The translations under genes were made by a program, and so were the position numbers. DNA of 64,000 nt from Acinetobacter guillouiae CIP 63.46. Lineage in GTDB: Bacteria; Pseudomonadota; Gammaproteobacteria; Pseudomonadales; Moraxellaceae. The notes under the pieces were generated by a model. That model was not told the DNA's origin. It saw only the letters and a program-made list of their open reading frames with translations, and did no database searches. Shown here piece by piece: positions 44,950 through 52,805 of the stretch (position 1 is its first letter; each line of letters starts with the position of its first letter). The stretch lies in assembly GCF_000368145.1 (NCBI RefSeq), contig NZ_KB849287.1, forward strand, positions 243,913 through 307,912. Reading direction: 5' to 3'.

Positions 44950-47148
44950 ATGCAAGAACCTGTAAATAATAGATCGGGATTAGGTCTACTCAGTTATCTC
45001 TGGAATGAGTGGTTCTCAACCTTTTCCATCCTTATTCTGCTTCTCCTGACCTTGATCATTGGGACAGGGGATATGATTCATGGGCAAATGCTTCGTTTAG
45101 GTGAACGCCTATATGGAGACGAAAAAATAGGAATGCAATATTCCTTTTTACGTGCTGAGCCCAACAAACCTTCATGTGACCGCAATGTAGATATCGATAA
45201 GCTTGTCAAAGAAAAAATGCAACAGGAAGCCAGTGATCCTGATGCGGCATTTTTTGGTTTAACGCCAGAAGCAGATGTTCGCGCTTCATTCGTTTCAGCT
45301 CAAACGGATTGTGAACAGAAGTATGCGTTCTATGATAAATCGATCAAACATATGGAAGATCATCCATCCCTTCGTTCATATCGTTCGATGGAAACGGGTT
45401 TCTTCTGGATATTAAAATGGGGCTCTGAACATCGCGTACTCATCCTGATTTTGATGGTGGTGATTGCTGCAATTACAGCATCATTGAAGATGCATCATAT
45501 TGGGCTACGTCCAGCGCGTACTAAGCTTGATTTTAAAGTCTATAATATTGCGATGGTACTGGGGAATGCCTTACTGAGCTTCTCGGTCATTAGCCAATAT
45601 CGTTCAGTACTCAATTCTGGTGTTGAATCGACCATTGAAACGATTGGAGTCTATTGGCTATGGATGATTCTGTTTGTAGTCTTAACAGTCATCAGCCTGT
45701 TTAAATTATTCCGTACACCAGAAAATGCTGAAGAAGGCGGTAAATTTGGCCTTGCGCTGTTGAGCATACCTTTATATGCCTTTATGGCAATTGTGACAGG
45801 TATTGCGTTTACTTTCTTTATGGACTACCCAATGGGGCAAGGTATTTACCTTGGCTTGTTGACTGAATTTTCAAATATCTTCCTTAACTTAGCACTGTTT
45901 ATTTGGGCAGGGATGTTATTGACCCAAACACGTGTGATGGATCTTTTCTTGGCGATTCTTCGTCCTTGGAACTTAGCGCCTGAAACGTTGACGTGGATCA
46001 TTTTGATTGGTGCAGCAATTCCAACCGCATATACAGGTGCTTCGGGAATCTTCGTTGTTGCTGCTGGTGCGATTATCTATAAAGAAGTGTGGAATTCAGG
46101 TGCACGTCGTCAATATGCACTGGCTGTTTCGGCAATGTCTGGTTCACTGGGTGTTGTATTACGTCCGTGTCTCTTGGTGATCTTAATTTCAATGCTGGAT
46201 AGCCGTCATGTAACTTCAGACGAGTTATTTGATCATGGTATTTATGTATTCTGGTTAACCGCATTTATTTTCTTAGGGGTGTCGTTATTCCTTGCAGAGA
46301 ATAAGTTCCGTATTAACTCACCGAAAACTGCTGTCCCAGGTATGTTGCGTGCTTTCGTTCCAGTGCTTCCATATATCTTGATTGTTGCTGTCGTGATTGG
46401 CTTCTATCAGTTTGGTCTGGACACGAAAATGGATGAATTTACTGCACCTGTAATTCTTCCAATCATGTTATTGGCATTTATTTTATTTGATAAGTTATTT
46501 GGTAATAAATTACCGATACCAGAAAACCCAAATAAAGCGCTTGCTCTAGAGCATGAAAAAAATTCTGAATACTTACGTGAGCATGGTGATACCGCTGAAA
46601 CGAAACGTGGCTTCCGTAGCGCAATTCGTTTTGCAACATCGGAAAGTGTTGGTCATATTGGTGCGTTAATTATCCTAATGGCATTGTCTGCAAGTGTTGG
46701 TGGTCTGATTGAACGTAGTGAAATCGTGACCATGGTTCCAACGCATCTGGGTAGTATCTTGGTGACACTTGGCTTTATGGCATTGTTACTTGCATTAATT
46801 GGTATGACAACAGATCCATTTGGTGCGGTGATTCTTGTTGCTGCGACGATTGCGCCAGTTGCATTTGAAAATGGTATTCATCCGATTCACTTCTGGATGA
46901 TCGTACTGGTTGCATTTGAGTTTGGTTATGTTACGCCACCTGTTGCGCTCAATCATTTGCTGACGAGGCTCTCGGTCGGTGATGCAGAGGTTGCCGCCGC
47001 CGATGCTGAGGCAAAAGCCAAATATACAAGCTTCTACTATCGTTATGAGCGTTGGATTTTGCCAATCGTGGTGCTGTTCTCAGCATTGGTGATTGTGACC
47101 TATGCGCCGTACATGTTTAACTTGTTTGACTGGTATGCCAGTAAATAA
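44950..47148 (+). CDS. Fused TRAP transporter permease (DctQ-DctM type)
   Basis: A 732-residue integral membrane protein. The C-terminal two thirds (about 300-720) are the large TRAP permease, with IPTAYTGASGIFVVAAGAII, DPFGAVILVAATIAP and the end HFWMIVLVAFEFGYVTPPVA. The N-terminal third adds extra helices and a hydrophilic loop of about 90 residues (PNKPSCDRN... KHMEDHPS), equivalent to a diverged small Q subunit plus insert. TRAP systems normally need a DctP binding protein, but none is encoded nearby; an upstream lipoprotein (TatT-like) may be the partner. Substrate unknown. Confidence 0.83.
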   Translation: MQEPVNNRSGLGLLSYLWNEWFSTFSILILLLLTLIIGTGDMIHGQMLRLGERLYGDEKIGMQYSFLRAEPNKPSCDRNVDIDKLVKEKMQQEASDPDAAFFGLTPEADVRASFVSAQTDCEQKYAFYDKSIKHMEDHPSLRSYRSMETGFFWILKWGSEHRVLILILMVVIAAITASLKMHHIGLRPARTKLDFKVYNIAMVLGNALLSFSVISQYRSVLNSGVESTIETIGVYWLWMILFVVLTVISLFKLFRTPENAEEGGKFGLALLSIPLYAFMAIVTGIAFTFFMDYPMGQGIYLGLLTEFSNIFLNLALFIWAGMLLTQTRVMDLFLAILRPWNLAPETLTWIILIGAAIPTAYTGASGIFVVAAGAIIYKEVWNSGARRQYALAVSAMSGSLGVVLRPCLLVILISMLDSRHVTSDELFDHGIYVFWLTAFIFLGVSLFLAENKFRINSPKTAVPGMLRAFVPVLPYILIVAVVIGFYQFGLDTKMDEFTAPVILPIMLLAFILFDKLFGNKLPIPENPNKALALEHEKNSEYLREHGDTAETKRGFRSAIRFATSESVGHIGALIILMALSASVGGLIERSEIVTMVPTHLGSILVTLGFMALLLALIGMTTDPFGAVILVAATIAPVAFENGIHPIHFWMIVLVAFEFGYVTPPVALNHLLTRLSVGDAEVAAADAEAKAKYTSFYYRYERWILPIVVLFSALVIVTYAPYMFNLFDWYASK

Positions 47149-47157
47149 TTGAATGTC

Positions 47158-47184
47158 TAAAAAGCGCCTTCGGGCGCTTTTTTT
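47158..47184 (+). terminator. Terminator of the TRAP permease gene
   Basis: AAAGCGCC and GGCGCTTT arms with a TTCG loop and T run, directly after the stop. A convergent AraC-type gene follows on the other strand. Confidence 0.93.
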
Positions 47185-47206
47185 CTGTCTGTGGCTTTGA
47201 ATAGAT

Positions 47207-47986
47207 TTAGTGATCTTTAAATTGAAACTGCTGAATGTACTCACTCGGCGTCAAACTGGTTTCACGTTTAAACATGGCACTAAAGGCACTGGCACTGTCA
47301 TAGCCCAAATCAAGTGCAACATTGAAAATAGATTTATTCATTGCCAAATCAGTCATGGCTTGCATCAGCCTTGCCTGACGTACCCAATGACTAAAATGCA
47401 TATTGGTTTCTTTCTGAAAATGCCGAGTAAGGGTTTTCGGACTAACATGTAAAAATTGGGCGGCATGTTCGAGTGTCCATGTATGGCTGAGATCAAGTTT
47501 GATTTCAGCACAAAGCTTTTGTAATTTAATATTTTGTGGCTCAGGTAAGTTAAATGGTAGAACAGGGAGAAGCTCCAACTCATCTAAAATTAGTTCAAGC
47601 AATCGTGCTTCACGACTTTGAGGATGGATTGTGGTTTGAATCTGCATCGCTGAGCGAATAAGCTCTTTTAGCAGGGGCGAGATCGTGACAACACGACATT
47701 CATTGACTAATTTTGAACGCGCATCTGGCTCAATAAATACACCATAAGCTTGCACATCACCACTGATCAGTAACGCATGAGCCTTATATGCTGGAATCCA
47801 TACACCGCGTCCCGGTGGCGTGACCCATGTTCCTTCTGTCGTTTGAATACGGAGAACACCAGAAAGCGTATGAATCAGTTGGATACGTTCATGGCTATGC
47901 CAATCTTCAATATGCCCATGGGAATAATTTTCAGTAAAGGCATAAATTGGATAATCTAAAAATCCATGATCATAATTATTCCCCAC
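47207..47986 (-). CDS. AraC-family transcriptional regulator with cupin sensor domain
   Basis: A 259-residue regulator. The N-terminal cupin (IEDWHSHERIQLIHTLSGVL, metal-type His) is followed by a C-terminal double helix-turn-helix: LEHAAQFLHVSPKTLTRHFQ and FNVALDLGYDSASAFSAMFK, ending SLTPSEY. The start is GTG 47986, placed by GAGGAG seven bases upstream. It is divergent from the DMT transporter, which it probably controls, in the manner of many such pairs. Confidence 0.88.
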   Translation of the reverse strand: MGNNYDHGFLDYPIYAFTENYSHGHIEDWHSHERIQLIHTLSGVLRIQTTEGTWVTPPGRGVWIPAYKAHALLISGDVQAYGVFIEPDARSKLVNECRVVTISPLLKELIRSAMQIQTTIHPQSREARLLELILDELELLPVLPFNLPEPQNIKLQKLCAEIKLDLSHTWTLEHAAQFLHVSPKTLTRHFQKETNMHFSHWVRQARLMQAMTDLAMNKSIFNVALDLGYDSASAFSAMFKRETSLTPSEYIQQFQFKDH

Positions 47987-48149
47987 GATTTACTCCTCAA
48001 TCAATACGGCACTGCCAATCATATATTCGTGGAATTGCTTAGACCTCAAGCATAATGTCCTTTTTGCGATAGTTATTGTCATTTTGTCGTACAAATACAA
48101 AATGATTATTTTTTAACATGGTTGAATCTTTCTGTATAGGCAGAGCAGC

Positions 48150-49070
48150 ATGTTTCAAAAAGCTTATTTCTACCCATTGTTCGCCATTTTATTTTGGGCT
48201 GGAAATGTGATTGTGTCTAAAATGGCAAGTCATGCAATTTCACCTGTGGCGATTACATTTTATCGTTTGGTTTTTGCGCTCGCGGTGATGAGTACTTTTG
48301 TATTGATTCCCACGTGGAAAAATCGCCATATTATTCGCCAGTATTGGAAACATTTGGCTTTAGGTGGATTTCTTTCTGTATCCTTATTCCAATTTTTGTC
48401 TTATCAAGCAGCGACAACCACAACAGCGACCAATATGGCGATTGTGACGGCATTGATTCCATTATTGACGATTATTTTAAGTACATGGATTTTAAAAGAT
48501 CAGATTAGCTATGGCTTAGTGATCGGAGGCTTCTTATCATTCTATGGCATTTTGTATTTATTGAGTCATGGTCATATTGCCCAAGTTTTTAGCCAAGGTA
48601 TGCATCTTGGAGATGGCTTGATGTTGCTTGCCGCAATCGGCTACGCCTTATATGGTGTGCTGTTAAAACGTTGGAAAATGCCGATCCCTGCATGGCAATC
48701 GAATTTTGTGATGTCGAGCTTTGCCATCTTATATGTTTTGCCGTTTTTTATCTTTTTACCCGCATCACAAATGCAACTGAATCAACAGACCATTCCTTTG
48801 ATTTTGTATGCCAGTATTTTCTCATCGATTTTATTGTCTTATCTATGGATTGAAGGTGTAAGACATTTGGGACCCAATAAAAATAGTATTTTTATGAATT
48901 TATTGCCTGTGTTTACAGCTTTAATTGCCGTGGTGCTCTTGGGTGAACATTTACAAGTTTTTCATTTGATTGGTGGTGGTTTAACACTCTGTGGAATTTT
49001 ATTGGCGCAAATTATCCAAAAGCCAATCCAATGGAAAAAATCAACACAGCAGTCATTGGACTCACTTTAA
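48150..49070 (+). CDS. EamA/DMT-family transporter
   Basis: A 306-residue drug/metabolite-type transporter with ten hydrophobic helices in two EamA repeats (VIVSKMASHAISPVAITFYR in the first, and HLGPNKNSIFMNLLPVFTAL in the second). The substrate could be an amino acid, nucleobase or drug. It is divergent from the AraC-type regulator, with about 160 bp between. The short C-terminus is basic and soluble. Confidence 0.85.
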   Translation: MFQKAYFYPLFAILFWAGNVIVSKMASHAISPVAITFYRLVFALAVMSTFVLIPTWKNRHIIRQYWKHLALGGFLSVSLFQFLSYQAATTTTATNMAIVTALIPLLTIILSTWILKDQISYGLVIGGFLSFYGILYLLSHGHIAQVFSQGMHLGDGLMLLAAIGYALYGVLLKRWKMPIPAWQSNFVMSSFAILYVLPFFIFLPASQMQLNQQTIPLILYASIFSSILLSYLWIEGVRHLGPNKNSIFMNLLPVFTALIAVVLLGEHLQVFHLIGGGLTLCGILLAQIIQKPIQWKKSTQQSLDSL

Positions 49071-49101
49071 AATATTGAAATGTCTATTGTTCAAATTGAA
49101 A

Positions 49102-49134
49102 AAAGCCTTAACTTATAAAGAGGTTAAGGCTTTC
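49102..49134 (-). terminator. Bidirectional terminator-like hairpin
   Basis: AAAGCCTTAAC and GTTAAGGCTTT arms (49102-49133) around an AT-rich loop, with A and T tracts on both sides. It sits between the DMT gene and the convergent coiled-coil gene. Confidence 0.8.
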
Positions 49135-49169
49135 TGATATCAGATCGTCATTTTTGCCCATGATCAAAA

Positions 49170-49613
49170 TTATTGATTTTGTGCGGCCATTTGCTGTTGA
49201 AGTAGCTTGATTTGCTCTTCCTTAAGTTTAATCAATTGATCCGCATCAGCATGTTGTGATTTTAGGTTTTGTTGCTGATCATCAAGTTGTTTTTGGATAT
49301 CTTCTAGTTTAGCCACTTCTTCTTTAGCTAAACTGGCATTTTCAGGAATTTTATCTTTTAAAATTGATGCTTTGACCAATTCTACATTGGCAGCCTCTGA
49401 AGCAGCACTTTGTTCAACAGGCGTTGCCACAGGGGGTGCCGTTGCTTCCACTTTCTTCGCAGCAGGTGTAGTCTGATTCAATGGCTCATTGATTTGGGTG
49501 CTTTCAGAGGTGTTATTTAACCAGAAAAAAATAGCAATTAAAACGATAACTGCCCCCAACCCGCCTGCAATAATCCACATTAATTTTGAATTGTTTCTTT
49601 GTTCTATATGCAT
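49170..49613 (-). CDS. Single-pass membrane protein with C-terminal coiled coil, unknown function
   Basis: A 147-residue protein: short cytoplasmic N-terminus, one membrane helix (about residues 12-31, WIIAGGLGAVIVLIAIFFW), a Pro/Ala/Thr/Glu-rich linker (about 45-75), then a Lys/Glu/Gln-rich coiled coil to the end. Two ATG-proximal Ser/Asn residues precede the helix. No enzyme motif is seen. It is downstream of the YheV-type gene and likely co-transcribed. Periplasmic scaffold is possible but not shown. Confidence 0.8.
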   Translation of the reverse strand: MHIEQRNNSKLMWIIAGGLGAVIVLIAIFFWLNNTSESTQINEPLNQTTPAAKKVEATAPPVATPVEQSAASEAANVELVKASILKDKIPENASLAKEEVAKLEDIQKQLDDQQQNLKSQHADADQLIKLKEEQIKLLQQQMAAQNQ

Positions 49614-49628
49614 TTTATTCGGTCCGAT

Positions 49629-49844
49629 CTATTTTGAAGAGCGAGGCTTGAATTGAATGACCCCAATTTCATCAGGTATAGCAGGTTCTTCAGGCGCATC
49701 TACATGGGTAGGGCGATTTTCAGAATATCCACACTCGATGCATTCAATCCATTCAGCATCGCCTTGGGTGAGCATAACAATACGATCCATCGCTTCACAT
49801 TTTGGACATTTTGCACCAGCAATGAAACGACGTCTAATATTCAT
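49629..49844 (-). CDS. YheV-like putative zinc ribbon protein
   Basis: A 71-residue protein with CPKC and CIECGY zinc-knuckle pairs near residues 13-16 and 35-40 (YheV, DUF2387 type). It starts MNIRRRFIAGAKCPKC. It lies directly after prlC on the same strand, an arrangement seen in other gammaproteobacteria. The role is unknown. Confidence 0.8.
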   Translation of the reverse strand: MNIRRRFIAGAKCPKCEAMDRIVMLTQGDAEWIECIECGYSENRPTHVDAPEEPAIPDEIGVIQFKPRSSK

Positions 49845-49892
49845 ACACCCACCACACTTTAAACAATTTTGGCCGTTAGTTTAAGCGTTTTT

Positions 49893-51920
49893 TTAGCTAT
49901 TCGTCCAACCTTGATGACGTAATAATGCATCTATTTTAGGTTCACGACCACGGAAATTGATAAATGCATCAAGTGCTGTATCTTTTCCGCCAACTGCAAG
50001 GATTGCCTTACGGAACTCTTGTCCAGTTTGGGTATTAAACACACCTTCATTTTCAAAGCGGTCAAAAGCATCACTTGCTAAAACTTCTGCCCATTTATAA
50101 GAATAATAACCCGCAGCGTAACCACCCGCAAAAATATGGCTAAAGCCATTTTGGAAGCGGTTATAAGGTGCTGTTGCTAAAACAGCATACTTCTGGCGAA
50201 TATCATCTAAAGTGGCTTGGATTTGTTCGGCATTTAGTGCAGGTGTAAGTTTATGAATGGTTAAATCGAACAGTGCAAACTCAATTTGTCGTAAAGTTTG
50301 CATACCTGACTGGAAGAAACGAGCATCGAGTAATGCTTTTAAAAGATGCTCAGGAAGTGAGTCTTTAGATTCAATATGTTCACTGATTAAAGCCAAGCTT
50401 TCCGTATCCCATGTCCAAAATTCCATAAACTGGCTAGGTAACTCCACTGCATCCCATGCAACGCCGTGCGTTCCAGCAACTGCAATATTGTCTACTTCGG
50501 TCAACATATGGTGTAAGCCATGACCAAACTCATGAAATAAGGTATTGACTTCATCATGCGTTAATAGGGCAGGCTGATCACCGACAGGCGGGGTAAAGTT
50601 CCCAACCATATAGCAGATTGGTTTTTGTAACCCCGTTTCGGTTTGCATACGCGAGCGGAAACCACTCATCCATGCACCACCACGTTTACCGTTACGTGCA
50701 TAGAGGTCAAAGTAAAAACCACCAATCACAGTGCCTTGGTCTTCTAGTTCATAATAATGAGCATCTGTATGCCAAAGTGGTGCTTGGCGTTCAATGACTT
50801 GGATTCCATATAAACGATTGACCACATTAAATAAGCCTTGAATCACTTTAGGCGCAGGGAAGTATGGTTTTAAATCTTCCTGAGAAAGGTTGAACTGTTG
50901 AACTTTTAGTTTTTCAGAATAATAACTACTGTCCCAAGGTTTTAGCTCATCTATGCCATCTTGTTTGGCAATGGCTTTGAGTTCTTCGATTTCTTTTAAT
51001 GCAGGTGTACGTGCATGCTCTGCTAAATCAACCAGAAATTGATCAACAGTGGCCACATCGGGTGCCATTTTTGAAGCAAGTGAGTATTCTGCAAAATTGT
51101 CAAAACCTAAAAGCTTGGCCATTTCCTGACGTAAGCTGAGGATTTCAACCATCACGGGTGCATTGTCAAATTGCGTATCGCTGGCTTGATCTGAGGCGCG
51201 TGTAACATAAGCGTGATAGATTTCTTCACGGAGCGCGCGATCTTCTGCATAGGTCATGATGGCCAAATAAGATGGAATATCTAAGGTAGCAACAGGCTGA
51301 TCTAGTTCGCGTTGTTGACCATATTGTTTGAGTAATTCAATACTGCCTTGCGGTAGACCTTTAAGCTGATCCGTGGTTAAAGTTTTGCTATAGGCTTGAG
51401 TCGAATCCAAAACATGATTAGAAAAATCAGAAGACAGTTGTGATAATCGTGCTGAAATTTCTGCATAGCGCTTTTTAGCCTCACCTTCGAGGGCAACACC
51501 TGAAAGTTTAAAATCACGTAAAGCCAGCTTAATTGCACTTTGTTGCGCCGTTGGCAAGTCGCTAAAAATCGCATGATCATAAACATTTTGATAAGTTTGG
51601 AACAAGGCAACGTGTTGACCGATCTGAGTGTAGTATTCACTTAGACTTGGCAATAAGGCTTGATAGACTTCACGCGTTTCAGTGTTATTCATCACTGCAT
51701 TGAGGTGTGACAAAATTCCCCAAGATTCACTCATGTTATTTTCAAGTGAATCTACATTTTCGATCACTGCAAGTTGTTGTTGAATGCTTTCAGGGACTTG
51801 GACCAAGTCATTTAAAAAGTTTTGACCGTCTTGGATGGCTTTTTCAATATTTTGTTTGAGTTGATCTAAACTAATTTGATCAAATTGCGGTACTGGCAAC
51901 GTTGCCTGTTCTAGTGTCAT
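49893..51920 (-). CDS. prlC: PrlC, oligopeptidase A
   Basis: A 675-residue M3 zinc metallopeptidase that degrades short peptides in the cytoplasm, including cleaved signal peptides. The zinc motif HEFGHGLHHML is present with the downstream Glu ligand region. Other family blocks are KRGGAWMSGFRSR and SHIFAGGYAAGYYSYKWAE. Full length; upstream of the YheV gene. Confidence 0.96.
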   Translation of the reverse strand: MTLEQATLPVPQFDQISLDQLKQNIEKAIQDGQNFLNDLVQVPESIQQQLAVIENVDSLENNMSESWGILSHLNAVMNNTETREVYQALLPSLSEYYTQIGQHVALFQTYQNVYDHAIFSDLPTAQQSAIKLALRDFKLSGVALEGEAKKRYAEISARLSQLSSDFSNHVLDSTQAYSKTLTTDQLKGLPQGSIELLKQYGQQRELDQPVATLDIPSYLAIMTYAEDRALREEIYHAYVTRASDQASDTQFDNAPVMVEILSLRQEMAKLLGFDNFAEYSLASKMAPDVATVDQFLVDLAEHARTPALKEIEELKAIAKQDGIDELKPWDSSYYSEKLKVQQFNLSQEDLKPYFPAPKVIQGLFNVVNRLYGIQVIERQAPLWHTDAHYYELEDQGTVIGGFYFDLYARNGKRGGAWMSGFRSRMQTETGLQKPICYMVGNFTPPVGDQPALLTHDEVNTLFHEFGHGLHHMLTEVDNIAVAGTHGVAWDAVELPSQFMEFWTWDTESLALISEHIESKDSLPEHLLKALLDARFFQSGMQTLRQIEFALFDLTIHKLTPALNAEQIQATLDDIRQKYAVLATAPYNRFQNGFSHIFAGGYAAGYYSYKWAEVLASDAFDRFENEGVFNTQTGQEFRKAILAVGGKDTALDAFINFRGREPKIDALLRHQGWTNS

Positions 51921-52012
51921 GAGCTTTATGCCAAATCATTTCTTAAGTTATAGATAGATGTAGGGCTTCTGGCAGGGGAAATCAAGGTGTGACAATAAAA
52001 TTAACACAGATG

Positions 52013-52648
52013 TTAATGGACTTGTTTGGTTTTGAGGTTGTATTCAAAAGGGATAGAATATGCGCCCGCATCAAAACTGATGCCCAAAATATCTTTTTTA
52101 AGATAAAAGCCATTTGCATTTTTTAGCGCAATAAAATTTCGATCTTCAGCATAGTATCGGTATAGATATTGCAGATCTGCGCTATCACAGTCATTAGACG
52201 TTTTAGAAAGCGTTGCTGTTTTATTTTCAATACATGGGTCAAGTTGCTGAGCAATTTCATTTGAGATTTGTGCTGCAGACAATTGATATTTTTGTAGTAT
52301 TTGGGACAATGTTGCGAACTGTTTATTTTTTAAATCGATCACGTAATACTTTTCACGAAAATAGCTTCGTCCGCCTTCAATTTCTAAATGAGTATAAACA
52401 CTTAAATAGTTTTGATCCTGATAGATCTTTCCTGAACTAAAGTCGATACGTGTAGCATCATCTGCCAAAAGTTCGTGTTTGATCTGTTGGTTGATTTTTT
52501 CAAAACCTTTGCCTTGGATAAAGGGAAAATTTCCTGAAAAGTTTATGTATTTTGAAGGAATCGCTTGGGTTGTAAAGGTGATGGTTTCAGCAGAAGCTAT
52601 ACAGCTGAGTAGCAGCATTGAGAGTGATAGTATATTTTTAATTTTCAT
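52013..52648 (-). CDS. Secreted/periplasmic protein of unknown function (weakly RsiV/DUF3298-like)
   Basis: A 211-residue protein with a clear signal peptide (KNILSLSMLLLSCIASA-ET). The body contains YVIDLKNKQFATLSQILQK and, near the C-terminus, KKDILGISFDAGAYSIPFEY. This resembles the DUF3298/RsiV-type strand-helix pattern in which the end carries a Y-x-I-A-P-Y-A-like segment, but the similarity is weak. Two cysteines could form a disulfide. It is a single gene between prlC and rnr. Confidence 0.7.
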   Translation of the reverse strand: MKIKNILSLSMLLLSCIASAETITFTTQAIPSKYINFSGNFPFIQGKGFEKINQQIKHELLADDATRIDFSSGKIYQDQNYLSVYTHLEIEGGRSYFREKYYVIDLKNKQFATLSQILQKYQLSAAQISNEIAQQLDPCIENKTATLSKTSNDCDSADLQYLYRYYAEDRNFIALKNANGFYLKKDILGISFDAGAYSIPFEYNLKTKQVH

Positions 52649-52762
52649 ACTGTTATTTCTAGAGTTATTTGAGTCACTATAGATGCATTATAAAACAAGG
52701 AAGACTCTATGAGGGTACAAGAAAAGTATTTTTAGACGTATTCAAATTTAAAATTTTAATGA

Positions 52763-52786
52763 TAAAAAAGAGAGCCGAAGCTCTCT
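52763..52786 (-). terminator. Terminator of rnr
   Basis: AGAGAGC and GCTCTCT arms with a CGAA loop. On the minus strand it is followed by T6 (A6 at 52763-52768), directly after the rnr stop. Confidence 0.88.
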
Positions 52787-52805
52787 GATTTTGCGGTAAG
52801 TAAAA

